64,000 bases of DNA from Methanobacteriota archaeon (GTDB taxonomy: Archaea > Halobacteriota > Methanomicrobia > Methanomicrobiales > Methanospirillaceae): positions 1 through 64,000 of the forward strand of contig JAKPPV010000024.1 of assembly GCA_029547145.1 (NCBI GenBank), in the 5' to 3' direction. The notes beneath the pieces were generated by a model. The model saw nothing but the letters and a program-made list of their open reading frames with translations, had not been told where the DNA came from and did not search any database. Below are positions 9,213-20,181 of this stretch, piece by piece. Each line of letters begins with the position of its first letter. Position 1 is the stretch's first letter. A program made the position numbers and the translations under genes.

Positions 9213-10061
9213 GTGTATACAGTGGTGAAGGTCGGACGGCTGGCCGATCGAGTGCACGAACTCGTCGTCAGGGCACCTCACGTGGCCCGGAACGCACGGG
9301 CCGGGCAGTTCCTCATCCTGCGCGTCGATCAGGATGGCGAGCGGATCCCCCTCACGATCTCGCGGGTGGACAGGGATCTTGTCCGCGTCATTTTCATGAC
9401 CGTCGGGGCGACGACGTACCGGCTCGCCGAGGTGAGGGAAGGTGAGATGATCCAGGACGTCATCGGCCCGCTCGGGCAGCCCAGCGAGATACCACGGGGT
9501 GCCACCTGCGTCGTTGTCGGCGGTGGCGTGGGGATCGCCTCCTGTCCGATCATCGCCAGGGCCCTCAAGGACGCCGGTAACCGAGTGATCGGGATCATCG
9601 GGGCACGGAATGCCGACCTGCTCATCCTCCAGGACGAGATGCGTGAGGTCTGCGACGACCTGCACATCACGACCGATGACGGTTCCCTCGGACGTCACGG
9701 GTACGCGGCGGACGTCCTGAAGGACCTCATCGAGGAGGAGCGGGTGGATTACGTCTGGGTGATCGGCCCGGCGATCATGATGAAGGTCACGAGCGAGGTG
9801 ACGAGGAGCAAGGGGATACGAACCTATGTCAGCCTGAACCCGATCATGGTCGACGGAACCGGTATGTGCGGATCATGCCGGGTGGTCGTGAACGGCGAAA
9901 CCAGGTTCGCCTGCGTTGACGGTCCCGAGTTCGATGCCCACGTGGTGGACTTCGATCGGCTCATGCAGCGCCAGAGGTTCTACCTCGAGGAGGAGCGGGT
10001 GGCCCTTGAACACCATCATGCCCGCCGGTGCGGTTGCCAGCCGGGAGGGCATCATGGCTGA
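9213..10061 (+). CDS. Sulfide dehydrogenase / NfnA-like FAD-[2Fe-2S] subunit
   Basis: The 282-aa product belongs to the ferredoxin:NADP reductase-like family that includes SudB of Pyrococcus and NfnA of bifurcating transhydrogenases. An N-terminal FAD-binding barrel (PLTISRV near residue 45) precedes an NAD-binding fold with VGGGVGIASCPI. A C-terminal iron-sulfur motif reads MVDGTGMCGSC and later FACVDGPEFD, fitting the Asp plus three Cys ligation known in this family. The GTG start follows a GGTCGGAGG sequence. It overlaps the next subunit by 8 nt; the pair should form one heterodimer handling NAD(P)H, ferredoxin or polysulfide electrons. Confidence 0.87.
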   Translation: MYTVVKVGRLADRVHELVVRAPHVARNARAGQFLILRVDQDGERIPLTISRVDRDLVRVIFMTVGATTYRLAEVREGEMIQDVIGPLGQPSEIPRGATCVVVGGGVGIASCPIIARALKDAGNRVIGIIGARNADLLILQDEMREVCDDLHITTDDGSLGRHGYAADVLKDLIEEERVDYVWVIGPAIMMKVTSEVTRSKGIRTYVSLNPIMVDGTGMCGSCRVVVNGETRFACVDGPEFDAHVVDFDRLMQRQRFYLEEERVALEHHHARRCGCQPGGHHG

Positions 10062-11406
10062 ACGCTCCCCGGGTGAACGTATCCTCGACTTTCAGGAGGT
10101 CGATACGGGCCTGACCGCCGACGAGGCCCGTGCGGAGGCAGAGCGGTGCATCCAGTGTAAAAAACCGGCCTGTGTCACCGGTTGCCCTGTCGGGGTCGAT
10201 ATCCCCCGTTTTGTCTCCGCCATTGCGGAGGGCCGGTTCGAGGATGCCCGTTCGACGATCCTCGAAGCAAACCTGCTTCCCTCAATCTGCGGACGCGTCT
10301 GCCCGCAGGAGTCGCAGTGCGAGGGTGCCTGCATACTCGGAAGGAAAGAGCGTGCGATCAACATCGGGGCACTCGAACGGTTTGCCGCCGATCTCGAGGT
10401 GGGTGAGGCGAAGGAGCCCGTCCCCCGAACACGGACCTCCGGCAGGCGCGTCGCAGTGGTCGGATCCGGGCCCGCCGGCCTCACCGCTGCGGCCGAACTG
10501 GCACGCCGCGGCCATTCGGTCGTCCTCTTCGAGTCGTTGCACGAACCGGGGGGCGTCCTTGTCTATGGGATCCCGGCGTTTCGTTTACCCCGGGCCGTGG
10601 TGCACAGGGAGATTGAACGCGTGCTTTCACTCGGGGTGGAGCTCCATACCAACATGCTCGTGGGTCGTTCGCTCTCTGTCGCAGAGCTCCTCGCATTCGA
10701 TGCGGTCTTCATTGCGACCGGTGCCGGTCTCCCCGCCTTCATGGGTATCCCGGGGGAAGAGACGAACGGGGTCTACTCGGCGAACGAGTTCCTGACCCGC
10801 GTCAATCTGATGCACGCCGACCGGTTCCCGGAGACCGGAACGCCGATCCGCCGCGGCAGTCGCGTCGTCGTCACGGGAGGCGGAAACGTCGCGATGGATG
10901 CGGCACGGGTTGCACGCCGTCTGGGGGCACGGGTCTCGCTCGTCTATCGCCGCCGGGAGGAGGACCTCCCGGCCCGGCGGGATGAAGTACGGCATGCGCG
11001 CGAGGAGGGGATCGAGTTCATCACCTGTGCTGTACCGGTGCGTATCCTCGGCGAGCCCTCGGTGACCGGTGTGGAATGCGTCCGGCTGGAGATGTGCGAT
11101 CCCGACGAGAGCGGTCGACCCACCCCGCGAGTGCTCGAGGGTTCCTACTTCGTCATCGATGCGGATACAGTGATCCAGGCGATCGGGACCAGCCCGAATC
11201 CACTCCTCGTCGGGTTGCTCCACGGGGCGGAGGTCGGCCGGAAGGGGAACCTGGTGACGGACGACGCGGGGCGCACCTCGATCCCCCGCGTGTATGCGGG
11301 GGGGGACATCACGACGGGGTCTGCAACCGTCATCCTCGCGATGGGTGCAGGCAAGCGTGCCGCGGCGGCGATCGATGCCGATCTCATGCGTACCCCGGTC
11401 CCGTGA
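10054..11406 (+). CDS. gltA: NADPH-dependent glutamate synthase small-chain-like subunit (GltA/SudA/NfnB type)
   Basis: The product has 450 aa. The N-terminal double [4Fe-4S] module has RCIQCKKPACVTGCPVGVDIP and the second cluster motif CGRVCPQESQCEGAC. Next come the FAD-binding VAVVGSGPAGLTAAAELARRG near residue 130 and the NADPH-binding VVVTGGGNVAMDAARVARRLG. No glutamate synthase large subunit is visible nearby. With the preceding FAD/[2Fe-2S] subunit, the pair matches NfnAB or sulfide dehydrogenase rather than true glutamate synthase. The ATG at 10054 follows GGGAGGG and overlaps the upstream stop; an extended frame from 9916 runs through the neighbour and is unlikely to be used. Confidence 0.88.
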   Translation: MAERSPGERILDFQEVDTGLTADEARAEAERCIQCKKPACVTGCPVGVDIPRFVSAIAEGRFEDARSTILEANLLPSICGRVCPQESQCEGACILGRKERAINIGALERFAADLEVGEAKEPVPRTRTSGRRVAVVGSGPAGLTAAAELARRGHSVVLFESLHEPGGVLVYGIPAFRLPRAVVHREIERVLSLGVELHTNMLVGRSLSVAELLAFDAVFIATGAGLPAFMGIPGEETNGVYSANEFLTRVNLMHADRFPETGTPIRRGSRVVVTGGGNVAMDAARVARRLGARVSLVYRRREEDLPARRDEVRHAREEGIEFITCAVPVRILGEPSVTGVECVRLEMCDPDESGRPTPRVLEGSYFVIDADTVIQAIGTSPNPLLVGLLHGAEVGRKGNLVTDDAGRTSIPRVYAGGDITTGSATVILAMGAGKRAAAAIDADLMRTPVP

Positions 11407-11513
11407 AACCCCGCGCACTCAATTTTTCCCGGCATTTCCGGGTCGTTCTCTTTGGTTTCTGATCGAAAGAATTCGACAGATTTAACCCTGCACGGGAGAA
11501 CAGTACCTAGTTT

Positions 11514-12296
11514 ATGGAAAAAAATGCTCTGCTGCTGGCCCTGGTAGCGGTGCTTGTCGGTGGGCTCCTGTTCGCCGGGTGCTGCACGACGAGCACCCCC
11601 GGCACGAATAGCACCACCACTCCCACACCTGCCACGACGGTCGTCGAGACCGCGACCCCCGTCACGAACGAGACCGCAACTCCCATCGTCATCGAGACGA
11701 CCGTCGAGGTTACGCCCGCTCCGGTGAACACGACAACGACGACGAACGTCACCGCGAACGTCACCACGAACGCAACCGCAACGGCGACCGTCACCGTGAC
11801 CCGGACCTCCTACATGGAGCAGGACTCCGGCTCCTCGAGCGGCCCCGTCACGGTTCCGACAACCCAGCCCACGACGGTCGTGCCCACCACACAGCCGTCC
11901 GTGACGCTGACGATCCCGACGGCACCCACCACCGTTGCCCCGACCCAGTCCGGCCAGCCGACGACGGTCGTCACAACGGTCAAACCGACATCCTCTCCGA
12001 CCATCAATCCGACGACGGTGGTCACGACGCGTCCCACGACGGTGGTCACGACGCGTCCCACGACGGTGGTCACGACGCGTCCGACGACAGTGGTCACGAC
12101 GCGTCCAACGACAGTGGTCACGACGCGTCCAACAACAGTGGTCACGACGACGAAACCGACGTCCGTCCCGACCACGATCAGGACCTTCGTGCCGACGCCA
12201 TTCCCGACCACCGCAAGACCGACCACGCAGACACCGCCGCCCACCCCCTTCCCGGTGACGGTGACGACGGTCCCCCAGCCCTCGATGGGCTTCTGA
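11514..12296 (+). CDS. Thr-rich lipoprotein with tandem TTVVTTRP repeats
   Basis: The 260-aa product starts with a hydrophobic segment ending in LLFAGCC, a lipobox-like motif, so it is probably lipid-modified and exposed on the cell surface. The rest is almost entirely Thr, Pro, Val and Ser with several N-glycosylation sequons in the first half. Six copies of an eight-residue unit TTVVTTRP lie near residues 165-213. There is no enzyme-like domain; it looks like a stalk or spacer, heavily O-glycosylated if modified. An AGATTTAAC element lies about 30 nt before the ATG. I do not recognise a named family. Confidence 0.8.
   Translation: MEKNALLLALVAVLVGGLLFAGCCTTSTPGTNSTTTPTPATTVVETATPVTNETATPIVIETTVEVTPAPVNTTTTTNVTANVTTNATATATVTVTRTSYMEQDSGSSSGPVTVPTTQPTTVVPTTQPSVTLTIPTAPTTVAPTQSGQPTTVVTTVKPTSSPTINPTTVVTTRPTTVVTTRPTTVVTTRPTTVVTTRPTTVVTTRPTTVVTTTKPTSVPTTIRTFVPTPFPTTARPTTQTPPPTPFPVTVTTVPQPSMGF
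12009..12152 (+). repeat. Six tandem 24-bp coding repeats
   Basis: The unit CCGACGACGGTGGTCACGAC + GCGT occurs six times head to tail. The first three copies differ by one base. The last three share the change GACGGTGG to GACAGTGG plus additional silent changes, and the last copy diverges at its end. All changes except in the final unit keep the peptide TTVVTTRP. Confidence 0.9.
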
Positions 12297-12304
12297 CCGG
12301 AATA

Positions 12305-12319
12305 CTTTTTTAAAAAAAG
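12305..12319. terminator. Bidirectional T6/A7 terminator
   Basis: CTTTTTTAAAAAAAG lies between two convergent genes (lipoprotein on plus, mptG on minus). It gives an oligo-T tract on either transcript. Confidence 0.6.
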
Positions 12320-12352
12320 CGAGATCCTAGGCGGATCCGGCGTCAGAACGGA

Positions 12353-13441
12353 CTAGCCCGTCTGGTTTTCAGGCCGCTCGATCACGATCCCCGTATTGTC
12401 CACGGTGGTCTCTATCGCGATCTCAAGTCCGAGGGGCGCGATCGCCTCCTCGACCTCCTGTCGCGTCCTCGAGGTGATCACAGCGATCGAAGGCCCCACC
12501 GAGGACATGCCGACGAACTCGAAACCCGCCTCGCGGAGCCGGCTCATGTAGGTGTAGATCGAGAAGGTGTGATGTTCGATCTCAGCCCGTTTCGAACCCC
12601 GGAACTCGATCTCCCAGATGATCTCTCCGATCCTCGTGAGGTCCCCCCGCTCGAGTGCCGGGATCAGGTCCATCAGGATCATGTAGGCCTTGAGTTCCCG
12701 ATCCTGGTAGTCCAGGCATCTGGCACGGTTCATCAGGAGGTCGAACTCCTTGGTGCCTGCGGACGAGATGTCGGATGCCGGGATGATCACAAAGACCCGT
12801 CGGTTCTCGGCGAACGCGTGGTGGTAGACGAGGGTCAACCTGTCGCCCATCACAGCCATTCCGCCGTATGTGCTGGCGGCGGGCCCGACGCCGGTCTCGA
12901 ACCCAAAGGCGATCTCTCCGTCCTGTGTCTCCTCCACGTAGTTGTGTCCCAGTAACAGACGGAGCTCGGTCCTGGTGAAGGGCGAGCCGACGGCGGCATT
13001 CAGCCCGTGGGCGAGGGCGATCAGCATCGTACTCGTGGATCCGAGACCGACATGAGGATATGAGTGGGAACTGGTTCTGACGGAGAATCCCCCCGTGTAA
13101 CCGCTTGCCTGACGGAAGATCTCGAGAAAGTGACGGATGATTGGGAGCCGTTCGGAAGTGATCTCGTCCGGGCCATCGATGCACCGGACATCTGCAGAGA
13201 GCGGCATGGCGATCGCAAACCCGATCCCCCCTCCTCCCGGCCGCTCGGGTGCGAAGCGGTTCATATCCAGGACGGTCAGGTGGATTCGCGACGGCGCCCG
13301 GACCCGGATGGTCTCCCGGGTGGGCTGAAGCGGGCGCGATGGCCTGATGCCGAGCGTCTGTATTCGCTCGCCCGGTCTGAAGGGAGAGAAGTTGTACTCC
13401 ACGAGGTCGAGGTCTCCGCCCCGGATCTTCATGATCGGCAT
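12353..13441 (-). CDS. mptG: Beta-ribofuranosylaminobenzene 5'-phosphate synthase (GHMP family)
   Basis: MptG condenses 4-aminobenzoate (or 4-hydroxybenzoate) with PRPP, the first committed step in making the methanopterin arm. The product has 362 aa from the ATG at 13441, which sits 7 nt after the upstream stop and behind GGTGA. The GHMP fold is clear: substrate strand VRAPSRIHLTVLDMN, the glycine-rich loop PHVGLGSTSTMLIALAHGLN, and FVGMSSVGPSIAVI near the C-terminus. About 45 residues (MPIMKIRGGDL...) precede the usual start of the fold, an N-terminal extension of unclear role. It forms an operon with the DUF2148 gene. Confidence 0.88.
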   Translation of the reverse strand: MPIMKIRGGDLDLVEYNFSPFRPGERIQTLGIRPSRPLQPTRETIRVRAPSRIHLTVLDMNRFAPERPGGGGIGFAIAMPLSADVRCIDGPDEITSERLPIIRHFLEIFRQASGYTGGFSVRTSSHSYPHVGLGSTSTMLIALAHGLNAAVGSPFTRTELRLLLGHNYVEETQDGEIAFGFETGVGPAASTYGGMAVMGDRLTLVYHHAFAENRRVFVIIPASDISSAGTKEFDLLMNRARCLDYQDRELKAYMILMDLIPALERGDLTRIGEIIWEIEFRGSKRAEIEHHTFSIYTYMSRLREAGFEFVGMSSVGPSIAVITSRTRQEVEEAIAPLGLEIAIETTVDNTGIVIERPENQTG

Positions 13442-13448
13442 CCCCAAT

Positions 13449-14006
13449 TCACCGTCCCCACGTACGATCGAAGAACGGGTTCTTTCCGCTGGTGGCCACA
13501 GGAATTCCGCATGCCACCGTGCATCCCGGGAGCCATCCGAGGGCGCGTGCCCCCACACCGGCGGTATACATGACCCGGTTGTCCAGGTTCAGAAGGGATG
13601 CGGTCTTGACCGCCGAACCGATCGCGACTCCCAGGTCGATCATCTTGATCGCACAGTTCGGGGACCCGTACGGTGTCGACCCTGCCTTCCGGCCGTCCAC
13701 GGCCCTGGACATGGATACGCAGTCGGGGTACCCGCATCCACCGCAGTCCGCGCCCGCCGGTTCATGTCCCCGGACACCGATCAACAGGCAGGCTTCGGAC
13801 CCTGCGATGTTGCCGGCATCACGTTCGAAGAACCCGTCCTCCTCCCTCCTCGCCGCCCTGCGTACGGCCTCTGCGAGTTCCTGTAGTTCCTCCCCGGAGG
13901 CGATCCGTATGACCAGGGAGTCCGCTCCCCTCGCCTTCGGCGCCGTGCGGGCCGCGAGGGCCATCAGGTCGCAGGCCATCCGGGCAGCCCGTGACGTATC
14001 GTTCAT
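13449..14006 (-). CDS. DUF2148 Fe-S domain protein
   Basis: The 185-aa product matches the DUF2148 family, often annotated as ferredoxin-domain protein. The cysteine cluster ADCGGCGYPDC near residue 88, with a further Cys in SPNCAIKM, is a plausible iron-sulfur site. Conserved glycine- and alanine-rich stretches (DLGVAIGSAVKTAS) follow. The function is unknown; the family is common in methanogens and anaerobes. It lies just upstream of mptG with 7 nt between stop and start, so it is probably cotranscribed with methanopterin synthesis. A TTTTAT element about 30 nt before the ATG suggests a leaderless transcript. Confidence 0.85.
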   Translation of the reverse strand: MNDTSRAARMACDLMALAARTAPKARGADSLVIRIASGEELQELAEAVRRAARREEDGFFERDAGNIAGSEACLLIGVRGHEPAGADCGGCGYPDCVSMSRAVDGRKAGSTPYGSPNCAIKMIDLGVAIGSAVKTASLLNLDNRVMYTAGVGARALGWLPGCTVACGIPVATSGKNPFFDRTWGR

Positions 14007-14032
14007 GAGCAGGTAGTATCGCCTCTCCTGAA

Positions 14033-14039
14033 GATAAAA
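14033..14039 (-). promoter_or_regulatory. TATA box of the DUF2148-mptG operon
   Basis: On the minus strand GTTTTATC lies about 31 nt before the ATG at 14006, in a short gap between genes. Confidence 0.5.
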
Positions 14040-14072
14040 CCGGAAGGGACGAGTCCGCAGGAAGTGGGGTGT

Positions 14073-15704
14073 TCAGGACTGCTGCCGGAGCAGCTGCCCG
14101 AGCCGCGGCACGAAATCCTTCTTCCGGCTCATCACGTCCCTGAGGAGCAGGGGTTCTCCGTCCAGGTTGAGTCGCCCGAGCCAGGCTTCATCGTTCGCCG
14201 CAAAGAAGGCCAGTGATGCATTTTCGAAGACCGAGGTGTACAGAACGACGGCGAGGTCGGCCCGCTGACTCGCCCGGTAGAGGCCGAGCTCCCGTCGGAT
14301 CTCGCCACCGTGCTCCTCGGGGAAGGCGAAGGATGGAACCATCACCTGGGAGATGACGACACTCCGGCCGAACAGCTCGTAGGACTTGCTATCGCGCCTG
14401 AGCTGTTCGCCGATCGGCAGCTCGTCGACCGACATCCCCTTCTCGATCAGGGTCGTCCCCAACGCGACCGGATCCCGGTCGATCAGCCCGGCAAGGTACT
14501 CCACCGCCCGGTGGTCGAGCGACGTGGTTGTCGACATCCGGAGCACGAGTGTGTCCGAGAGGATGCCGCAGAGCAACAGGCCGGCGGTCGCGGGCGACGG
14601 GTCCCTTCCCGCCTCCATGAAACGTGTCGTGATGATCGTGCATGTAGAGCCGACCGGGTCGTTGAGAAACCGGATGGGTTTGAGGGTCGAGATGACGCCC
14701 AGCCGGTGGTGGTCGATGATCTCCAGGATGTCCGCGTTCTCGATCCCGTCCACCGCCTGCCCCGGTTCGTTGTGGTCGAGCAGTATCACTGCCTTCTGCA
14801 CATCCTGCATCAGTGACGTGCGCGACAGGAGCCCGAGGAACCTGCCCTCCTCGTCGACCACGCAGGCCGTCCTGAACTTTGATGTCGAGACCAGGTGCTT
14901 CGCCCGCTCGAGCGTGTCTTCCAGGGTGACCGTGGGGACGTCCGTCTCCATGATCATACCGGCTGGAGCGGAGAGGTGGAGCCGCTTTCCCACGCTGAAG
15001 GCGTCCAGATCGGTCGCGAGGATCGTGACTCCCTGTGCCCTGGCCGCGTTCAGTACCCGGTCCCCCACCGGTGCCCCGTCGGCGACGATCATCGCGGCGA
15101 TCCCTGCTGAGATCAGGGTGAGCTGCGCGGGCTCGTTGTCCCCGACGATCGCCACGTCATGCGCAGTCAGGCGCGAGAGCGTCACGTGCAGGGCATCGAT
15201 CGCGGTATAGACCCGCCCCTCAAGGTGGTCGTGGGCCCCCACCAGTACGGTCGCGTACAGGATACGCGCCAGGTCTTCGAGCCTGATGGGTGGTACGGCC
15301 AGCGGCTCCTCCCGCTGCCCGGTCACATACGCCCGGGCGAGGCCGTACTCGGAGACGAGTCCGGCCAGGCGGCCCGATGCATCCACGATCGGGATGTTCC
15401 TCATGTCGTACTGGTCCATCAGGGCCGCGACGTCGACGGTGGGGACATCGGTGCGGGCCGACCGGGTGTCGATGTACGGGATATCTCCGATCCCGGGTTC
15501 GACGGACTCGATGTAGATCGGGGGCTCGGTCCCGAACTCGGCAAGCGCCCATTGCGTCTCAGCATTGCACTCACCGCACCGGGCGGGAATGTAGACCCCC
15601 GGCTCGTCCATGTTCAGGAGCTCGGCATACCCGATCACGCTGCAGATCGAATCGGTATCGGGCTGTCGGTGCCCGATCACGTATACGCTGTTCAATCCCG
15701 CCAT
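14073..15704 (-). CDS. ppaC: Putative manganese-dependent inorganic pyrophosphatase with CBS and DRTGG domains
   Basis: The 543-aa product is a family-II (DHH) pyrophosphatase that hydrolyses pyrophosphate using Mn or Co. The DHH domain begins VIGHRQPDTDS (residues 9-19). It is interrupted by a regulatory insert, one CBS motif (PTVDVAALMDQYDMRNIPIVD), a DRTGG domain and a second CBS motif. It then resumes with VILLDHNE and the signature ILEIIDHHRLG, and ends with a DHHA2 domain from about 410. In bacterial relatives the CBS/DRTGG insert binds adenine nucleotides and tunes activity, so regulation by cellular energy charge is likely here. It is transcribed away from uvrA. Confidence 0.9.
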   Translation of the reverse strand: MAGLNSVYVIGHRQPDTDSICSVIGYAELLNMDEPGVYIPARCGECNAETQWALAEFGTEPPIYIESVEPGIGDIPYIDTRSARTDVPTVDVAALMDQYDMRNIPIVDASGRLAGLVSEYGLARAYVTGQREEPLAVPPIRLEDLARILYATVLVGAHDHLEGRVYTAIDALHVTLSRLTAHDVAIVGDNEPAQLTLISAGIAAMIVADGAPVGDRVLNAARAQGVTILATDLDAFSVGKRLHLSAPAGMIMETDVPTVTLEDTLERAKHLVSTSKFRTACVVDEEGRFLGLLSRTSLMQDVQKAVILLDHNEPGQAVDGIENADILEIIDHHRLGVISTLKPIRFLNDPVGSTCTIITTRFMEAGRDPSPATAGLLLCGILSDTLVLRMSTTTSLDHRAVEYLAGLIDRDPVALGTTLIEKGMSVDELPIGEQLRRDSKSYELFGRSVVISQVMVPSFAFPEEHGGEIRRELGLYRASQRADLAVVLYTSVFENASLAFFAANDEAWLGRLNLDGEPLLLRDVMSRKKDFVPRLGQLLRQQS

Positions 15705-15823
15705 ATCGACTGGTGGTATGTATGCCCTCCGTGTTCTTATGCATGGGGGTATGCCGGCGTGGCGCGTTGGCAGTAAAGAAGGCTCTTTATGGTCCTGGTG
15801 TGCCTTTATAAATAGACGCGATC

Positions 15824-18618
<2,795 letters not shown>

Positions 18619-18622
<4 letters not shown>

Positions 18623-20181
18623 CATCTCCCCCCGTCGATCTCACCTGCCTCCCCGAGCTGCCCGGGTGTTATCGTTTCTTCGACAGGGAAGGTGCGATCA
18701 TCTACGTGGGCAAGGCGAAGAACCTGCGGCGGCGTGTCTCCTCGTACTTCATCCGGCAGGACCTCGATCCCAAGACGGAGGCGCTGGTCGGACATATCGC
18801 CCGCCTCGACTTCATTATCACCTCGAACGAGGTCGAGGCACTGATTCTGGAGAACACTCTGATCAAGGAGTACCAGCCCCGCTACAATATCGACCTCAAG
18901 GACGCCAAGACATTCGCCTACATTCAGCGGACCGATGAGGAGTACCCCCGTCTCGTCGTGGTCCGCCGGAAGGGGACCCGTGGCACCTACTACGGTCCCT
19001 TCGTCTCGGGCCTGGAGCGGGACCGGGTCGTGCAGGGTCTGAGAAAGACCTTTCGTCTCCGTAGCTGTCGCACGCTTCCAAAACGCGCCTGCCTCCGATA
19101 CCATCTGGGCTCGTGTTCTGCCCCCTGCATCGGGGCGGTGACGCCAGAAGAGTACGCCGAGGCGGTGAACCGGGCTGAGGAGTGCCTCAGGGGGAGGGAC
19201 CGGGAACTGCTCAGCACGCTCCGTGAGGAGATGGCCCGGTTCTCCGCCGAGGAGAAGTTTGAACTGGCCCTCGCACGGCGGGAGCAGATCCGGGCGATCG
19301 AGGGGCTCGCCGAGCGGCAGCGGGTGGACCGGCAGAAGGCCTACGACGAGGACATCCTCAACTACCTTGTGGTCGAGGGGACGGTCTACCTCGCGCTCTT
19401 CAAGATTCACCTGGGGACGCTGACCGGAAGGGAGGAGTTCGTCTTTGACCACCGCGAGGAGTTCCTGCCAGAGTTCCTCGTTCAGTACTACGCCGAGCAC
19501 CCGGTCCCGAAGGAGGTGATCCTGCCGGAGGAGGTCGATCCGGTGATCGCCGAGTACCTCTCGCGGATGAAGGGCACCCGGGTACGGGTGACGGTACCGC
19601 AGCGCGGTGACCGCCGGCACCTGCTTGACCTCGTACAGACCAACATCGAGACCTCGTTCTTCGGGGACCGTATCAAGGTTGAAGCCCTGCGCGAAGCCCT
19701 CCGACTCCCCTCTCCGCCCGATGTCGTGGAATGCTTCGACATCTCCCATCTCGCCGGCTCCTTCACCGTCGGCGTGATGGTCCGGTTCCGCGGTGGTCGA
19801 CCGGACCGACGGAACTACCGGCGTTTTCGGATCAGGACCGTGGACGGCGTCGACGACTTCGCCTCGATCGCGGAGGTGGTCCGGCGGCGGTACCGGCGCC
19901 TGTTGAAGGAGGGAGGTGACTTCCCTGACCTGGTGGTGATCGACGGCGGACGCGGGCAGCTCTCGGCGGCAACGGCGGTCTTCGAGGAACTCGGTCTCCG
20001 GATCCCCGTCGTTGCGCTCTCGAAGCGCGAGGAGGAGGTCTGGGTGCCTGGTCTCCCGGTCCCCGTCTCGCTCCCCCGGAATGCGAAGGGGAGCCTCTTC
20101 CTTCAGGAGGTACGCGACGAGGCGCACCGGTTCGCGATCGCATACAACCGGAACCTGAGAAGGAAGGCGGTGCTCCAGTGA
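18619..20181 (+). CDS. uvrC: Excinuclease ABC subunit C (short form)
   Basis: UvrC makes both incisions around the lesion. The product has 520 aa. An N-terminal GIY-YIG nuclease (GCYRFFDREGAIIYVGKAKNLRRR) is followed by a cysteine-containing region, a UVR helix pair near 195-235 that contacts UvrB, and the RNase H-like nuclease with VECFDISHLAGS and VVIDGGRGQ. The protein stops soon after FAIAYNRNLRRK, so the tandem helix-hairpin-helix domain of the roughly 600-aa bacterial proteins is absent. The next gene starts on the same bases (GTGA), so this end looks genuine rather than a frameshift. Confidence 0.95.

Noticed and set aside
7644-9698. 684-codon open frame on the minus strand across arcS and the flavoprotein gene
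   Set aside because: It is antisense to two well recognised genes, has Gly/Asp/Arg-rich composition expected of a GC-rich shadow frame and no domain.
9916-10053. N-terminal extension of the GltA-like subunit
   Set aside because: Runs within the preceding gene in another frame and does not match the family; ATG 10054 has a good ribosome site.
12009-12152. Possible CRISPR array
   Set aside because: Repeats are contiguous without spacers, in frame and coding.
11810-12244. Val/Gly repeat protein on minus strand
   Set aside because: Reverse translation of the 24-bp Thr-rich repeat; not an independent gene.
15804-15812. TTTATAAAT as the main uvrA promoter
   Set aside because: Its predicted start of transcription would fall inside the uvrA coding region; the upstream CTTTATG box fits better.
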